NCBI GenBank assembly: GCA_027080445.1
Contig: JALWRY010000316.1
Coordinates: forward strand, 1-16,063
Source of the DNA: Thiohalobacter sp.
GTDB taxonomy: Bacteria; Pseudomonadota; Gammaproteobacteria; DSM-19610
Length of the DNA: 16,063 bases
Reading direction: 5' to 3'
Shown piece by piece: positions 1-5,661 of this stretch; position 1 is the first letter of the stretch; each line of letters starts with the position of its first letter. A model generated the notes under the pieces. The model did not search any database. It worked only from the letters and a program-made list of their open reading frames with translations, and was not told the DNA's origin. Position numbers and translations under genes: made by a program.

Positions 1-616
1 CGAAACGCTTCGGTGTATCGTCGCTGAACCAGCCTTCGACGTGGCCGTCGATGGAAATACCGTTGTCATCCCAGAAGGCAATCAGCTTGCCGAGACCCAG
101 GGTTCCGGCCAGTGAGCAGGCTTCGTGGGAAATACCTTCCATCATGCAACCGTCACCCATGAACACGTAGGTGTTGTGGTCAACGATGTGGTGGCCATCG
201 CGGTTGAACTGGCCGGCCATGACCTTTTCGGCAATCGCCATACCCACGCCATTGGTGATGCCCTGCCCCAGCGGACCGGTGGTGGTCTCGACGCCTGGCG
301 CATAACCATATTCCGGGTGACCCGGGGTCTTGGAATGCAATTGACGGAAATTCTTCAGGTCGTCGATCGACAGGTCGTAGCCGGTCAGATGCAGCAAGGA
401 ATAGATCAGCATGGAGCCGTGACCGTTGGACAGGATAAACCGGTCGCGGTCGACCCACTTGGGGTTGTTGGGGTTGTGGTGCATGTGATCGTTCCACAGC
501 ACCTCGGCGATGTCCGCCATGCCCATGGGCGCACCGGGGTGGCCGGATTTGGCTTTTTGTACCGCGTCCATGCTCAAAGCACGAATCGCATTCGCTAGTT
601 CTTTACGCGAGGCCAT
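1..616 (-). CDS. tktA: Transketolase, N-terminal part (cut by left edge)
   Basis: Transketolase moves two-carbon ketol units between sugar phosphates in the cytosolic pentose phosphate pathway, using thiamine diphosphate. About 205 N-terminal codons are present and the frame stays open to the left edge; the full protein is usually about 660 residues. The reading MASRKELANAIRALSMDAV is nearly the E. coli TktA start. SGHPGAP (His26), SNGHGSM (His66), the TTTGPLGQG loop and the GDG at residues 154-156 of the ThDP-binding motif (followed by CMMEG) are all intact, as is the DDNGISIDGH segment. The ATG at 616-614 has an AGGAGA Shine-Dalgarno at 622-627, seven bases upstream, which fixes the start. 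Its own leader and promoter must lie in 617-944, but I could not pick a convincing promoter. Identity is very secure; the choice of tktA over another tkt symbol is convention. Confidence 0.97.
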   Translation of the reverse strand, partial: MASRKELANAIRALSMDAVQKAKSGHPGAPMGMADIAEVLWNDHMHHNPNNPKWVDRDRFILSNGHGSMLIYSLLHLTGYDLSIDDLKNFRQLHSKTPGHPEYGYAPGVETTTGPLGQGITNGVGMAIAEKVMAGQFNRDGHHIVDHNTYVFMGDGCMMEGISHEACSLAGTLGLGKLIAFWDDNGISIDGHVEGWFSDDTPKRF

Positions 617-650
617 CGCTGTCTCCTGTTAAGTGTCTTGAAACGGGTCA

Positions 651-673
651 GCTGTCTGCAACAAAAAGACAGC
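651..673. repeat. Short inverted repeat in the transketolase leader
   Basis: GCTGTCT (651-657) and AGACAGC (667-673) are perfect inverted repeats around a 9-base spacer, 35 bp upstream of the transketolase start. It could be a leader hairpin or an operator. There is no U-tract in either direction, so it is not a standard intrinsic terminator. Function unknown. Confidence 0.4.
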
Positions 674-745
674 CAGGCCGTCACAGCCGCGAGGTTATGA
701 CGTCCAAAAATATGTTCTCTGCCTGGCCGGGCGCGCAGCCTGCTC

Positions 746-777
746 GCGCCACCGGCGTCGCATCCGACGCGTGGCGC
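746..777. repeat. Strong hairpin in the gene-free stretch 617-944
   Basis: GCGCCAC (746-752) pairs with GTGGCGC (771-777), and inside it GCGTCG (755-760) pairs with CGACGC (765-770), with a two-base bulge (753-754) and a CATC loop. That gives 13 GC-rich pairs in 32 bases. No T-run follows on either strand. A second, smaller hairpin, GGCGTC (868-873) with GACGCC (882-887), lies further along the same gap. The rest of 617-944 holds an AT-rich patch near 909-935 and no convincing gene. The structures may insulate the two minus-strand genes or belong to a REP-like family; this is inference. Confidence 0.45.
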
Positions 778-944
778 TTCCGCGCGCAACGACTACCCTC
801 AGCCGGGTCGGATCGAGCGCGACATTCTCCAACAGATAGGGAGCCGGGGCAACCGTTGATTTAGCCGGGCGTCGATTCATTGACGCCTGCGCCAGTATTT
901 CGCAAAGCCTGTTTTATAAAGGTATAAATATTACCCGTGCCGTA

Positions 945-1508
945 TCAGGCCGCGTTATCCTTCCATTTAATAGAACAGCCCATACTCGGCACCTGTTCCG
1001 CCGGGCCCTGCCCCGTGCGGGCGACCTGGGCCATGGCCTCGAACAGATCGCGGCGCGCATCGGCCGGGGCGGCTTCCTTGCGGCTGGCATCCAGGCGGCC
1101 ACGGTACTGGAGTTCAAGGTCGGCGTTGTAACCGAAGAAGTCCGGCGTGCAAACCGCGCCGTAGGCCCGGGCAACGTCCTGGGTTTCATCCATCAGGTAG
1201 GGAAAGGGGAAATTTTCCCGCGCTGCCACCACCTTCATGTTTTCGAATGAATCCTCGGCGTACTCGGTGGGGTCATTGGACATGATCGCCACACTGTTCA
1301 CCCCCAGCGTCTTCAACTCGCGGGTATCGCGCACCAGGCGGTCGAGGATCGCCTTGACATAGGGGCAGTGATTACAGATGAACATCACCAGCAAGCCCTT
1401 TTCACCCTTGCACTCATCCAGCGTCCAGACCTTGCCGTCCACACCGGGCAGGGCGAAACCGATGGCGGGCTTGCCGAATTCACAGACGGGGGGTTGTAGT
1501 GAAACCAT
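945..1508 (-). CDS. Thioredoxin-fold (AhpC/TSA-like) protein with CNHC centre
   Basis: This 187-residue protein looks like a cytoplasmic thioredoxin-family oxidoreductase of the peroxiredoxin-like group often annotated only as 'thioredoxin family protein'. It starts with a PAIGFALPGVDGK strand of the AhpC/TSA type, then VMFICNHCPYVK with a C45-N-H-C48 redox motif, then the family's cis-proline segment VCTPDFFGY. A GRLDASRKE segment and the C-terminal cysteine in MGCSIKWK are also visible. I see no signal peptide or lipobox, so it is probably cytosolic. The ATG at 1508-1506 has AGGAG about ten bases upstream. It is transcribed divergently from metK; their promoters share the 1509-1620 gap. The physiological substrate is unknown. 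Fold and family are secure, function is not. Confidence 0.85.
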   Translation of the reverse strand: MVSLQPPVCEFGKPAIGFALPGVDGKVWTLDECKGEKGLLVMFICNHCPYVKAILDRLVRDTRELKTLGVNSVAIMSNDPTEYAEDSFENMKVVAARENFPFPYLMDETQDVARAYGAVCTPDFFGYNADLELQYRGRLDASRKEAAPADARRDLFEAMAQVARTGQGPAEQVPSMGCSIKWKDNAA

Positions 1509-1580
1509 GGGGAAACTGCTCCTGTCTTGGTAAAAAGCTCTAGTTTAGCGCAAGTGCTGGAACCATGATCCAGTAACCTG

Positions 1581-1610
1581 TTGACCCGCCCGATGTTCAC
1601 ATCCTATAAT
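1581..1610 (+). promoter_or_regulatory. Sigma-70 promoter for metK
   Basis: TTGACC at 1581-1586 and a perfect TATAAT at 1605-1610 are separated by 18 bases. Transcription would start near 1616-1618, immediately before the SAM-II aptamer, leaving a leader of about 130 nt before the metK start codon. The position relative to the aptamer supports the call. Confidence 0.75.
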
Positions 1611-1619
1611 TTACCCGCA

Positions 1620-1672
1620 AGCGCCGATTTGATTCAGATTGCGGGCGCTATACAAATACGGCTAAAGCGAGG
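1620..1672 (+). ncRNA. SAM-II riboswitch (metA motif) in the metK leader
   Basis: The leader matches the SAM-II pseudoknot class. P1 is AGCGCC (1620-1625) with GGCGCT (1644-1649). GATTTG (1626-1631) follows the 5' strand directly, as in known members. ATTGC (1638-1642) ends one base before the 3' strand of P1. Twelve bases after the five-base core of that strand (GGCGC, 1644-1648), including the conserved AAAT at 1654-1657, comes GCTAAA (1661-1666). TTGC pairs with GCTAA to form the pseudoknot. These spacings (0, 1 and 12 bases) equal those I recall for the metX SAM-II aptamer of known structure. SAM-II switches lower expression when SAM is high, which is expected in front of SAM synthetase. 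An intrinsic terminator follows at 1691-1725. The class is best known from alphaproteobacteria, so its presence in this background is notable. The call rests on recalled consensus, not a covariance search. Confidence 0.88.
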
Positions 1673-1690
1673 AAAAACAAAGATTTTCCA

Positions 1691-1725
1691 AAACCCGCTT
1701 GAGCTGTCGCCAGGCGGGTTTTTTT
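1691..1725 (+). terminator. Intrinsic terminator (attenuator) before metK
   Basis: CCCGCTTG (1694-1701) pairs with CAGGCGGG (1711-1718, one G-U pair), extended by A-U pairs at the base and followed by seven T at 1719-1725. It sits only seven bases before the AGGAGA Shine-Dalgarno (1732-1737) of metK, so it is a leader attenuator and not the end of an upstream gene. Two regions could act as antiterminator. AAGCG (1665-1669), overlapping the conserved GCTAAA of the aptamer, pairs with CGCTT (1696-1700) around an inner GGAAAA/TTTTCC hairpin (1671-1676/1684-1689). GCGGG (1641-1645) pairs with CCCGC (1694-1698). Either pairing would be blocked when SAM locks the aptamer. Confidence 0.88.
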
Positions 1726-1746
1726 GTTTTCAGGAGAGCAATTATA

Positions 1747-2913
1747 ATGAGTGAACACCTTTTTACCTCTGAATCGGTTTCCGAAGGCCACCCGGACAAG
1801 ATGGCCGACCAGGTATCGGATGCCGTTCTCGACGCCATTCTGGCCGAAGATCCTCACGCACGCGTCGCCTGCGAGACCCTGTTCAAGACCGGCATGGTCA
1901 TGATTGCCGGCGAGATCACCACCACGGCCAAACCGGATTACGAAGCCGTCATGCGCGATACGATCAAGGATATCGGCTACACCAGTTCCGAAATGGGTTT
2001 CGACTATGAGAGCTGCGCCGTGATGACAGCGATTGGCGTCCAGTCGCCGGACATCAACCAGGGCGTGGATCGCGCCAAACCGGAAGACCAGGGCGCGGGT
2101 GACCAGGGCCTGATGTTCGGCTACGCCACCAATGAAACGGATGTGCTGATGCCGGCGCCGATCACCTATGCGCACCGGCTGGTTCATCGTCAGTCCGAGA
2201 TGCGTCGCAAGGGTGTGCTCACCTGGTTGCGGCCCGACGCCAAGAGCCAGGTGACCTTTCGCTACCAGGATGGCAAACCGGTCGCCATTGATGCTGTGGT
2301 GCTGTCTACCCAGCATTCACCGGACATCGACCACAAGGAACTGGAAGAGGCGGTGATGGAAAACATCATCAAGCCTGTATTGCCCAGTGAATGGCTGACG
2401 GCCGATACGCAGTATCACATCAACCCGACCGGCGCCTTTGTGATCGGTGGCCCGATGGGTGACGCCGGCCTGACCGGGCGCAAGATCATTGTCGACACCT
2501 ATGGCGGTGCAGCACGCCACGGCGGTGGCGCCTTCTCCGGCAAGGATCCGTCCAAGGTGGACCGTTCCGCCGCCTATGCCGGCCGCTATGTCGCCAAGAA
2601 TATTGTCGCCGCCGGGCTGGCGGACCGCTGTGAGATCCAGGTCTCTTACGCCATCGGCGTGGCAAACCCGACATCCATCATGGTCGACACGTTCGGGACC
2701 GGCAAGGTCAGCGATGAACGCATCACCGAGCTGGTGCGGGAACATTTTGACCTGCGTCCCTACGGGATTCTCACCATGCTCGACCTGCTCAATGCCGAGC
2801 AGATCAAGTACCGCAAGACAGCGGCCTACGGGCACTTCGGGCGTGAGCACGAGGGCTTTACCTGGGAGAAGACTGACAAGGCGGAAATCCTGCGTGCGGA
2901 TGCCGGTATCTAA
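1747..2913 (+). CDS. metK: S-adenosylmethionine synthetase
   Basis: MetK joins methionine and ATP to give S-adenosylmethionine in the cytosol, releasing phosphate and diphosphate. The 388-residue product is close to the E. coli length of 384. Visible are EGHPDKMADQVSDA (residues 13-26), the signature hexapeptide GAGDQG (116-121), and the glycine-rich phosphate-binding GGGAFSGKD (259-267), followed by PSKVDRSAAYAGR. The start is the ATG at 1747, with AGGAGA at 1732-1737. A longer in-frame reading from 1699 would begin inside the terminator hairpin and adds unrelated residues. Expression should be governed by the sigma-70 promoter at 1581-1610 and the SAM-II riboswitch and attenuator in its leader. 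Two 24-bp palindromes and the separately controlled ahcY follow. Confidence 0.98.
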   Translation: MSEHLFTSESVSEGHPDKMADQVSDAVLDAILAEDPHARVACETLFKTGMVMIAGEITTTAKPDYEAVMRDTIKDIGYTSSEMGFDYESCAVMTAIGVQSPDINQGVDRAKPEDQGAGDQGLMFGYATNETDVLMPAPITYAHRLVHRQSEMRRKGVLTWLRPDAKSQVTFRYQDGKPVAIDAVVLSTQHSPDIDHKELEEAVMENIIKPVLPSEWLTADTQYHINPTGAFVIGGPMGDAGLTGRKIIVDTYGGAARHGGGAFSGKDPSKVDRSAAYAGRYVAKNIVAAGLADRCEIQVSYAIGVANPTSIMVDTFGTGKVSDERITELVREHFDLRPYGILTMLDLLNAEQIKYRKTAAYGHFGREHEGFTWEKTDKAEILRADAGI

Positions 2914-2918
2914 AGGAA

Positions 2919-2983
2919 GGGGACAGATTTAAATCTGTCCCCCATCAGGCTCCGGGAGAGGGGACAGATTTAAATCTGTCCCC
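2919..2983. repeat. Two direct copies of a 24-bp perfect palindrome
   Basis: Copy 1 (2919-2942) and copy 2 (2960-2983) are identical. Each is GGGGACAGATTT followed by its exact reverse complement, so each can form a 12-bp stem (about 10 bp with a TTAA loop). A 17-base spacer separates them, and the first begins five bases after the metK stop. From general knowledge, GGGGACAGATTT-type sequences occur as REP or RAYT-associated repeats in many gammaproteobacteria. No transposase is present here. They may protect the 3' end of metK mRNA or weaken read-through into ahcY; neither copy has a U-tract. Confidence 0.85.
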
Positions 2984-3002
2984 GTCAGTGTCCCCGCCAG
3001 GC

Positions 3003-3033
3003 TGTCAGGCTCAGCAAAAAACTTGGCCTGACA
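3003..3033. repeat. Hairpin just upstream of and overlapping the ahcY promoter
   Basis: TGTCAGGC (3003-3010) pairs exactly with GCCTGACA (3026-3033), with one more T-G pair inside and a 13-base A-rich loop. Its right arm overlaps the proposed -35 element of ahcY (3023-3028). It could be an operator or a hairpin at the end of metK mRNA. It has no following T-run. Confidence 0.4.
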
Positions 3034-3051
3034 CCGCAAATTAGCGATAAT
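3023..3051 (+). promoter_or_regulatory. Probable sigma-70 promoter for ahcY
   Basis: TTGGCC (3023-3028) and GATAAT (3046-3051) are separated by 17 bases, placing the start of transcription near 3058, about 18 bases before the SAH aptamer. The -10 box matches five of six consensus bases. Its position just ahead of the riboswitch supports the call. Confidence 0.6.
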
Positions 3052-3075
3052 CGCAAACCTTCAAATTCGGCTGTG

Positions 3076-3148
3076 TTCCCTGAGGGGCGCTGCAGCGGGC
3101 GATGCCCGCCAGGCTCGGGGAAACCAGCATCTCAAAACAACGGCGCTC
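3076..3148 (+). ncRNA. SAH riboswitch in the ahcY leader
   Basis: The leader carries the S-adenosylhomocysteine riboswitch core, found in proteobacteria in front of ahcY. P1 is TTCCCTGAG (3076-3084) with CTCGGGGAA (3114-3122), nine pairs with one wobble. The conserved GCGCTGCA (3088-3094 and beyond) leads into P2, GCGGGC (3095-3100) with GCCCGC (3104-3109), followed by conserved CAGGCTC. The pseudoknot is GGGCGC (3085-3090) with GCGCTC (3143-3148), the latter inside the conserved AACGGCGCTC tail. G3086 replaces the A usual in GAGGAGCGC and pairs by wobble with T3147. SAH switches raise expression when SAH accumulates, which fits induction of the SAH-degrading enzyme. Confidence 0.95.
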
Positions 3149-3150
3149 GA

Positions 3151-3174
3151 CCTTAAAAGTAACCTTTAAGGGAG
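3151..3174 (+). promoter_or_regulatory. Hairpin over the ahcY Shine-Dalgarno (expression platform)
   Basis: CCTTAAA (3151-3157) pairs perfectly with TTTAAGG (3165-3171) across a 7-base loop. The right arm covers most of the AAGGGAG Shine-Dalgarno (3168-3174), which lies seven bases before the ATG. It starts two bases after the riboswitch pseudoknot, suggesting that SAH binding changes access to the ribosome binding site. How pseudoknot formation would melt this hairpin is not obvious from the pairings alone. Confidence 0.6.
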
Positions 3175-3181
3175 ATGCACG

Positions 3182-4600
3182 ATGAACGCTGTTCTCGATT
3201 CAAATCAAGACTATAAAGTTGCCGATATTTCTCTGGCCGACTGGGGCCGCAAGGAAATCAGCATTGCGGAAATTGAAATGCCGGGCCTGATGGCGCTGCG
3301 CGAGGAATTTGGCGCACAGAAACCGCTCAAGGGCGCACGCATTACCGGCAGCCTGCACATGACCATCCAGACCGCGGTGTTGATCGAAACACTGGTCGAG
3401 CTTGGCGCCGAGGTGCGCTGGGCTTCCTGCAACATCTACTCTACCCAGGACCAGGCTGCTGCCGCCATTGCGGCCGCCGGTATACCGGTTTACGCCTGGA
3501 AAGGCGAGAGCATCGAGGAATACTGGTGGTGTACCGAACAGGCGCTGAACTGGCCCGACGGTCAGCTGCCCAACATGATCCTCGACGACGGCGGCGACGC
3601 CACGCTGCTGATCCACAAGGGTGTCGAGTTCGAAAAGGCCGGTGCGGTACCGGAAGCCAGGGCTGACGACAACGAAGAGTGGAAAGCCATTCTTGAGGTC
3701 CTGCGACGCAACCTGGCGAACGACCCCGGCAAATGGCAGAAGATGGCCGACAGCATCAAGGGCGTGACCGAGGAAACCACCACCGGCGTACACCGCCTGT
3801 ACCAGATGCAGGAAGCTGGCGAACTGCTGTTCCCGGCCATGAACGTCAATGACTCGGTCACCAAGTCCAAGTTCGACAACCTGTATGGCTGCCGCGAATC
3901 ACTGCTCGACGGCATCAAGCGCGCCACCGATGTCATGATTGCCGGCAAAATCTGCGTGGTGCTGGGCTATGGCGATGTGGGCAAGGGTTGCGCACAGGCC
4001 TATCGCGGTATGGGCGCCACCGTGCTGGTGACGGAAATCGACCCGATCTGCGCCTTACAGGCCGCGATGGAAGGTTATCGCGTGGTCACGATGGAGGATG
4101 CTGCCAGCATCGGCGATATCTTTGTCACCACCACCGGCAACATGAGCGTGATCACTCACGACCACATGGTCGCCATGAAGAACGAAGCCATTGTCTGCAA
4201 CATCGGGCACTTCGATTCTGAAATTGATATCGCTTCACTGGAAAAATACCAGTGGGAAGAGATCAAGCCCCAGGTGGACCACGTGATCTTCCCGGACGGC
4301 AAGAAGATCATCATCCTCGCCAAGGGCCGCCTGGTGAACCTGGGCTGTGCAACCGGTCATCCCAGCTTTGTGATGTCGGCTTCCTTCACCAACCAGGTGA
4401 TGGCGCAGATGGAACTGTTCAGCAACGGCGAGAATTACAAGAACGATGTTTTTGTGCTGCCGAAACACCTGGATGAGAAAGTCGCACGCCTGCACCTGAA
4501 GAAGATCGGCGCACAGCTGACCAAACTGACACCGGAACAATCGGAATATCTCGGTATCCCGGTAGACGGGCCGTACAAACCGAATCATTATCGTTACTGA
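3182..4600 (+). CDS. ahcY: S-adenosylhomocysteine hydrolase (adenosylhomocysteinase)
   Basis: AhcY splits S-adenosylhomocysteine reversibly into adenosine and homocysteine in the cytosol, using tightly bound NAD, and so relieves product inhibition of methyltransferases. The 472-residue protein carries the N-terminal substrate domain (SLHMTIQTAVLIETL at 57-71, NIYSTQDQAAAAI at 84-96 and LDDGGDATLL at 134-143). An insert near 153-193 is typical of the longer bacterial form. The NAD-binding Rossmann motif is GYGDVGKG (262-269), followed by GHFDSEID (342-349). The C-terminus PYKPNHYRY is the classic tail that reaches the neighbouring subunit. The ATG at 3182 has a good Shine-Dalgarno (3168-3174). 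Regulation is by its own promoter and the SAH riboswitch. A REP-like palindrome separates it from metF, which may be cotranscribed. Confidence 0.98.
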   Translation: MNAVLDSNQDYKVADISLADWGRKEISIAEIEMPGLMALREEFGAQKPLKGARITGSLHMTIQTAVLIETLVELGAEVRWASCNIYSTQDQAAAAIAAAGIPVYAWKGESIEEYWWCTEQALNWPDGQLPNMILDDGGDATLLIHKGVEFEKAGAVPEARADDNEEWKAILEVLRRNLANDPGKWQKMADSIKGVTEETTTGVHRLYQMQEAGELLFPAMNVNDSVTKSKFDNLYGCRESLLDGIKRATDVMIAGKICVVLGYGDVGKGCAQAYRGMGATVLVTEIDPICALQAAMEGYRVVTMEDAASIGDIFVTTTGNMSVITHDHMVAMKNEAIVCNIGHFDSEIDIASLEKYQWEEIKPQVDHVIFPDGKKIIILAKGRLVNLGCATGHPSFVMSASFTNQVMAQMELFSNGENYKNDVFVLPKHLDEKVARLHLKKIGAQLTKLTPEQSEYLGIPVDGPYKPNHYRY

Positions 4601-4630
4601 TTCTCACTGATCGAGGATGAGCCTTTAACA

Positions 4631-4674
4631 CCTGCAGGAGCGGGCTTGTTCGCGGGCAAGCCCGCTCCTGCAGG
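4631..4674. repeat. REP-like palindrome between ahcY and metF
   Basis: CCTGCAGGAGCGGGCTTG (4631-4648) is perfectly inverted as 4657-4674, giving an 18-bp stem with an 8-base loop (4649-4656). The GGAGCGGGCTTG core and the inner CGCGGGCAAGCCCGC are very like the REP elements of pseudomonads. No U-tract follows. It starts 30 bases after the ahcY stop and probably marks the end of that message or a stabilising hairpin before metF. Confidence 0.85.
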
Positions 4675-4739
4675 CAGGTAAAAATTCAACCTACTCAGCG
4701 TGGCGTTCATCAAGAACATGGCCGGAGTCATCAACATTC

Positions 4740-5591
4740 ATGGAATCACAAAAAAAACATCCTCGTGTTTACAGTTTTGAATTTTTCCCGCCTAAAACCG
4801 ATGAGGGCGCGGCAAAACTGCGCGCCACACGCGATGAACTCGCGAAGCTCAAACCGCGTTTCTTTTCCGTAACCTTTGGCGCAGGCGGGTCAACCCGGGA
4901 GCGCACCTTCGATACGGTTTCCGAGATACAGCGGGATTCCGGTATCGAGGCGGCGCCCCACCTGTCCTGCGTGGGCTCCACGAAGGATAGTATTCGTGAA
5001 ATTCTTGAGCTGTACCGGAACGAGAATATTCGCCATATCGTGGCACTGCGCGGCGACCTGCCATCCGGCATGGGCCTGCCGGGCGAGTTTCGTTACGCGA
5101 ACGAGCTCGTTGAATTCATTCGTGCCGAAACCGGCGATCACTTTCATATCGAAGTCGCGGCCTACCCGGAGTTTCATCCGCAGGCGCCAAATGCGGAAGC
5201 GGATGTCGATAATTTCAAACGCAAGGTCGAGGCCGGCGCCGACAGCGCCATCACGCAGTATTTTTATAATGCCGATGCCTATTTCAATTTTGTCGACCTG
5301 TGTGAAAAACGTGGCCTGGACATCCCCATCGTGCCCGGCATTATGCCCATCACCAACTATACCCAGCTGGCACGCTTCTCCGATATGTGTGGCGCGGAAA
5401 TTCCGCGCTGGATTCGCAAGCGGCTGGAAGCCTGCGGTGATGATAAAAACGCCATCCGCAAGCTAGGCACTGAAGTTGTCACTACGATGTGCCGGCGCCT
5501 GCTGGATGACGGCGCCCCAGGCCTGCACTTTTACACCATGAACCAGGCCGGGCCCACCCGCGCCATCTGGGAACAGCTCGACCTCGATTAA
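4740..5591 (+). CDS. metF: 5,10-Methylenetetrahydrofolate reductase
   Basis: MetF reduces 5,10-methylene-THF to 5-methyl-THF with FAD and NADH, supplying the methyl group used to turn homocysteine into methionine. At 283 residues it is slightly shorter than the E. coli enzyme (about 296). The beta-alpha barrel signatures are present: YSFEFFPPK with the catalytic glutamate at residue 14, FFSVTFGAGGSTRERT (41-56), HLSCVG (74-79), ALRGDLP with Asp106, and AITQYFYNADAY. PGIMPITNYTQLARF also follows. The ATG at 4740 has only a weak GGAG at 4724-4727, twelve bases upstream, so the start is slightly uncertain. No promoter was convincing in the 139-base gap after ahcY, so cotranscription with ahcY is possible. 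bioA follows after 70 bases. Confidence 0.97.
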   Translation: MESQKKHPRVYSFEFFPPKTDEGAAKLRATRDELAKLKPRFFSVTFGAGGSTRERTFDTVSEIQRDSGIEAAPHLSCVGSTKDSIREILELYRNENIRHIVALRGDLPSGMGLPGEFRYANELVEFIRAETGDHFHIEVAAYPEFHPQAPNAEADVDNFKRKVEAGADSAITQYFYNADAYFNFVDLCEKRGLDIPIVPGIMPITNYTQLARFSDMCGAEIPRWIRKRLEACGDDKNAIRKLGTEVVTTMCRRLLDDGAPGLHFYTMNQAGPTRAIWEQLDLD

Positions 5592-5661
5592 GCCGTGCCG
5601 GGTTTGCAATGACGCGGCCCATAGTGCAACACTGCGACTCCCGTTTTGCACCTGAACCGTC

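Noticed and set aside
125..598. 157-codon plus-strand frame opposite transketolase
   Set aside because: It mirrors the highly conserved transketolase coding strand and resembles no family; it is a shadow frame.
695..880. Small minus-strand frame in the gap before transketolase
   Set aside because: Arg-rich low-information sequence running through two hairpins, with no Shine-Dalgarno and no family resemblance.
1699..1746. Longer in-frame start for metK
   Set aside because: The extra 16 residues would begin inside the attenuator stem and have no Shine-Dalgarno; the ATG at 1747 has one and starts like known MetK.
1648..2316. 222-codon minus-strand frame opposite metK and its leader
   Set aside because: It runs antisense to conserved MetK codons and through the riboswitch and terminator; no recognisable protein.
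2993..3003. CCCGCCAGGCT, repeated at 3105-3115 in the SAH aptamer, as a possible second or broken aptamer
   Set aside because: Only 11 bases match and none of the P1 or pseudoknot partners are present nearby; most likely chance.
5624..5651. GTGCAA...TTGCAC inverted repeat before bioA as a biotin-repressor operator
   Set aside because: It does not match the known BirA operator half-sites and has a 16-base spacer; six-base arms are easily chance.
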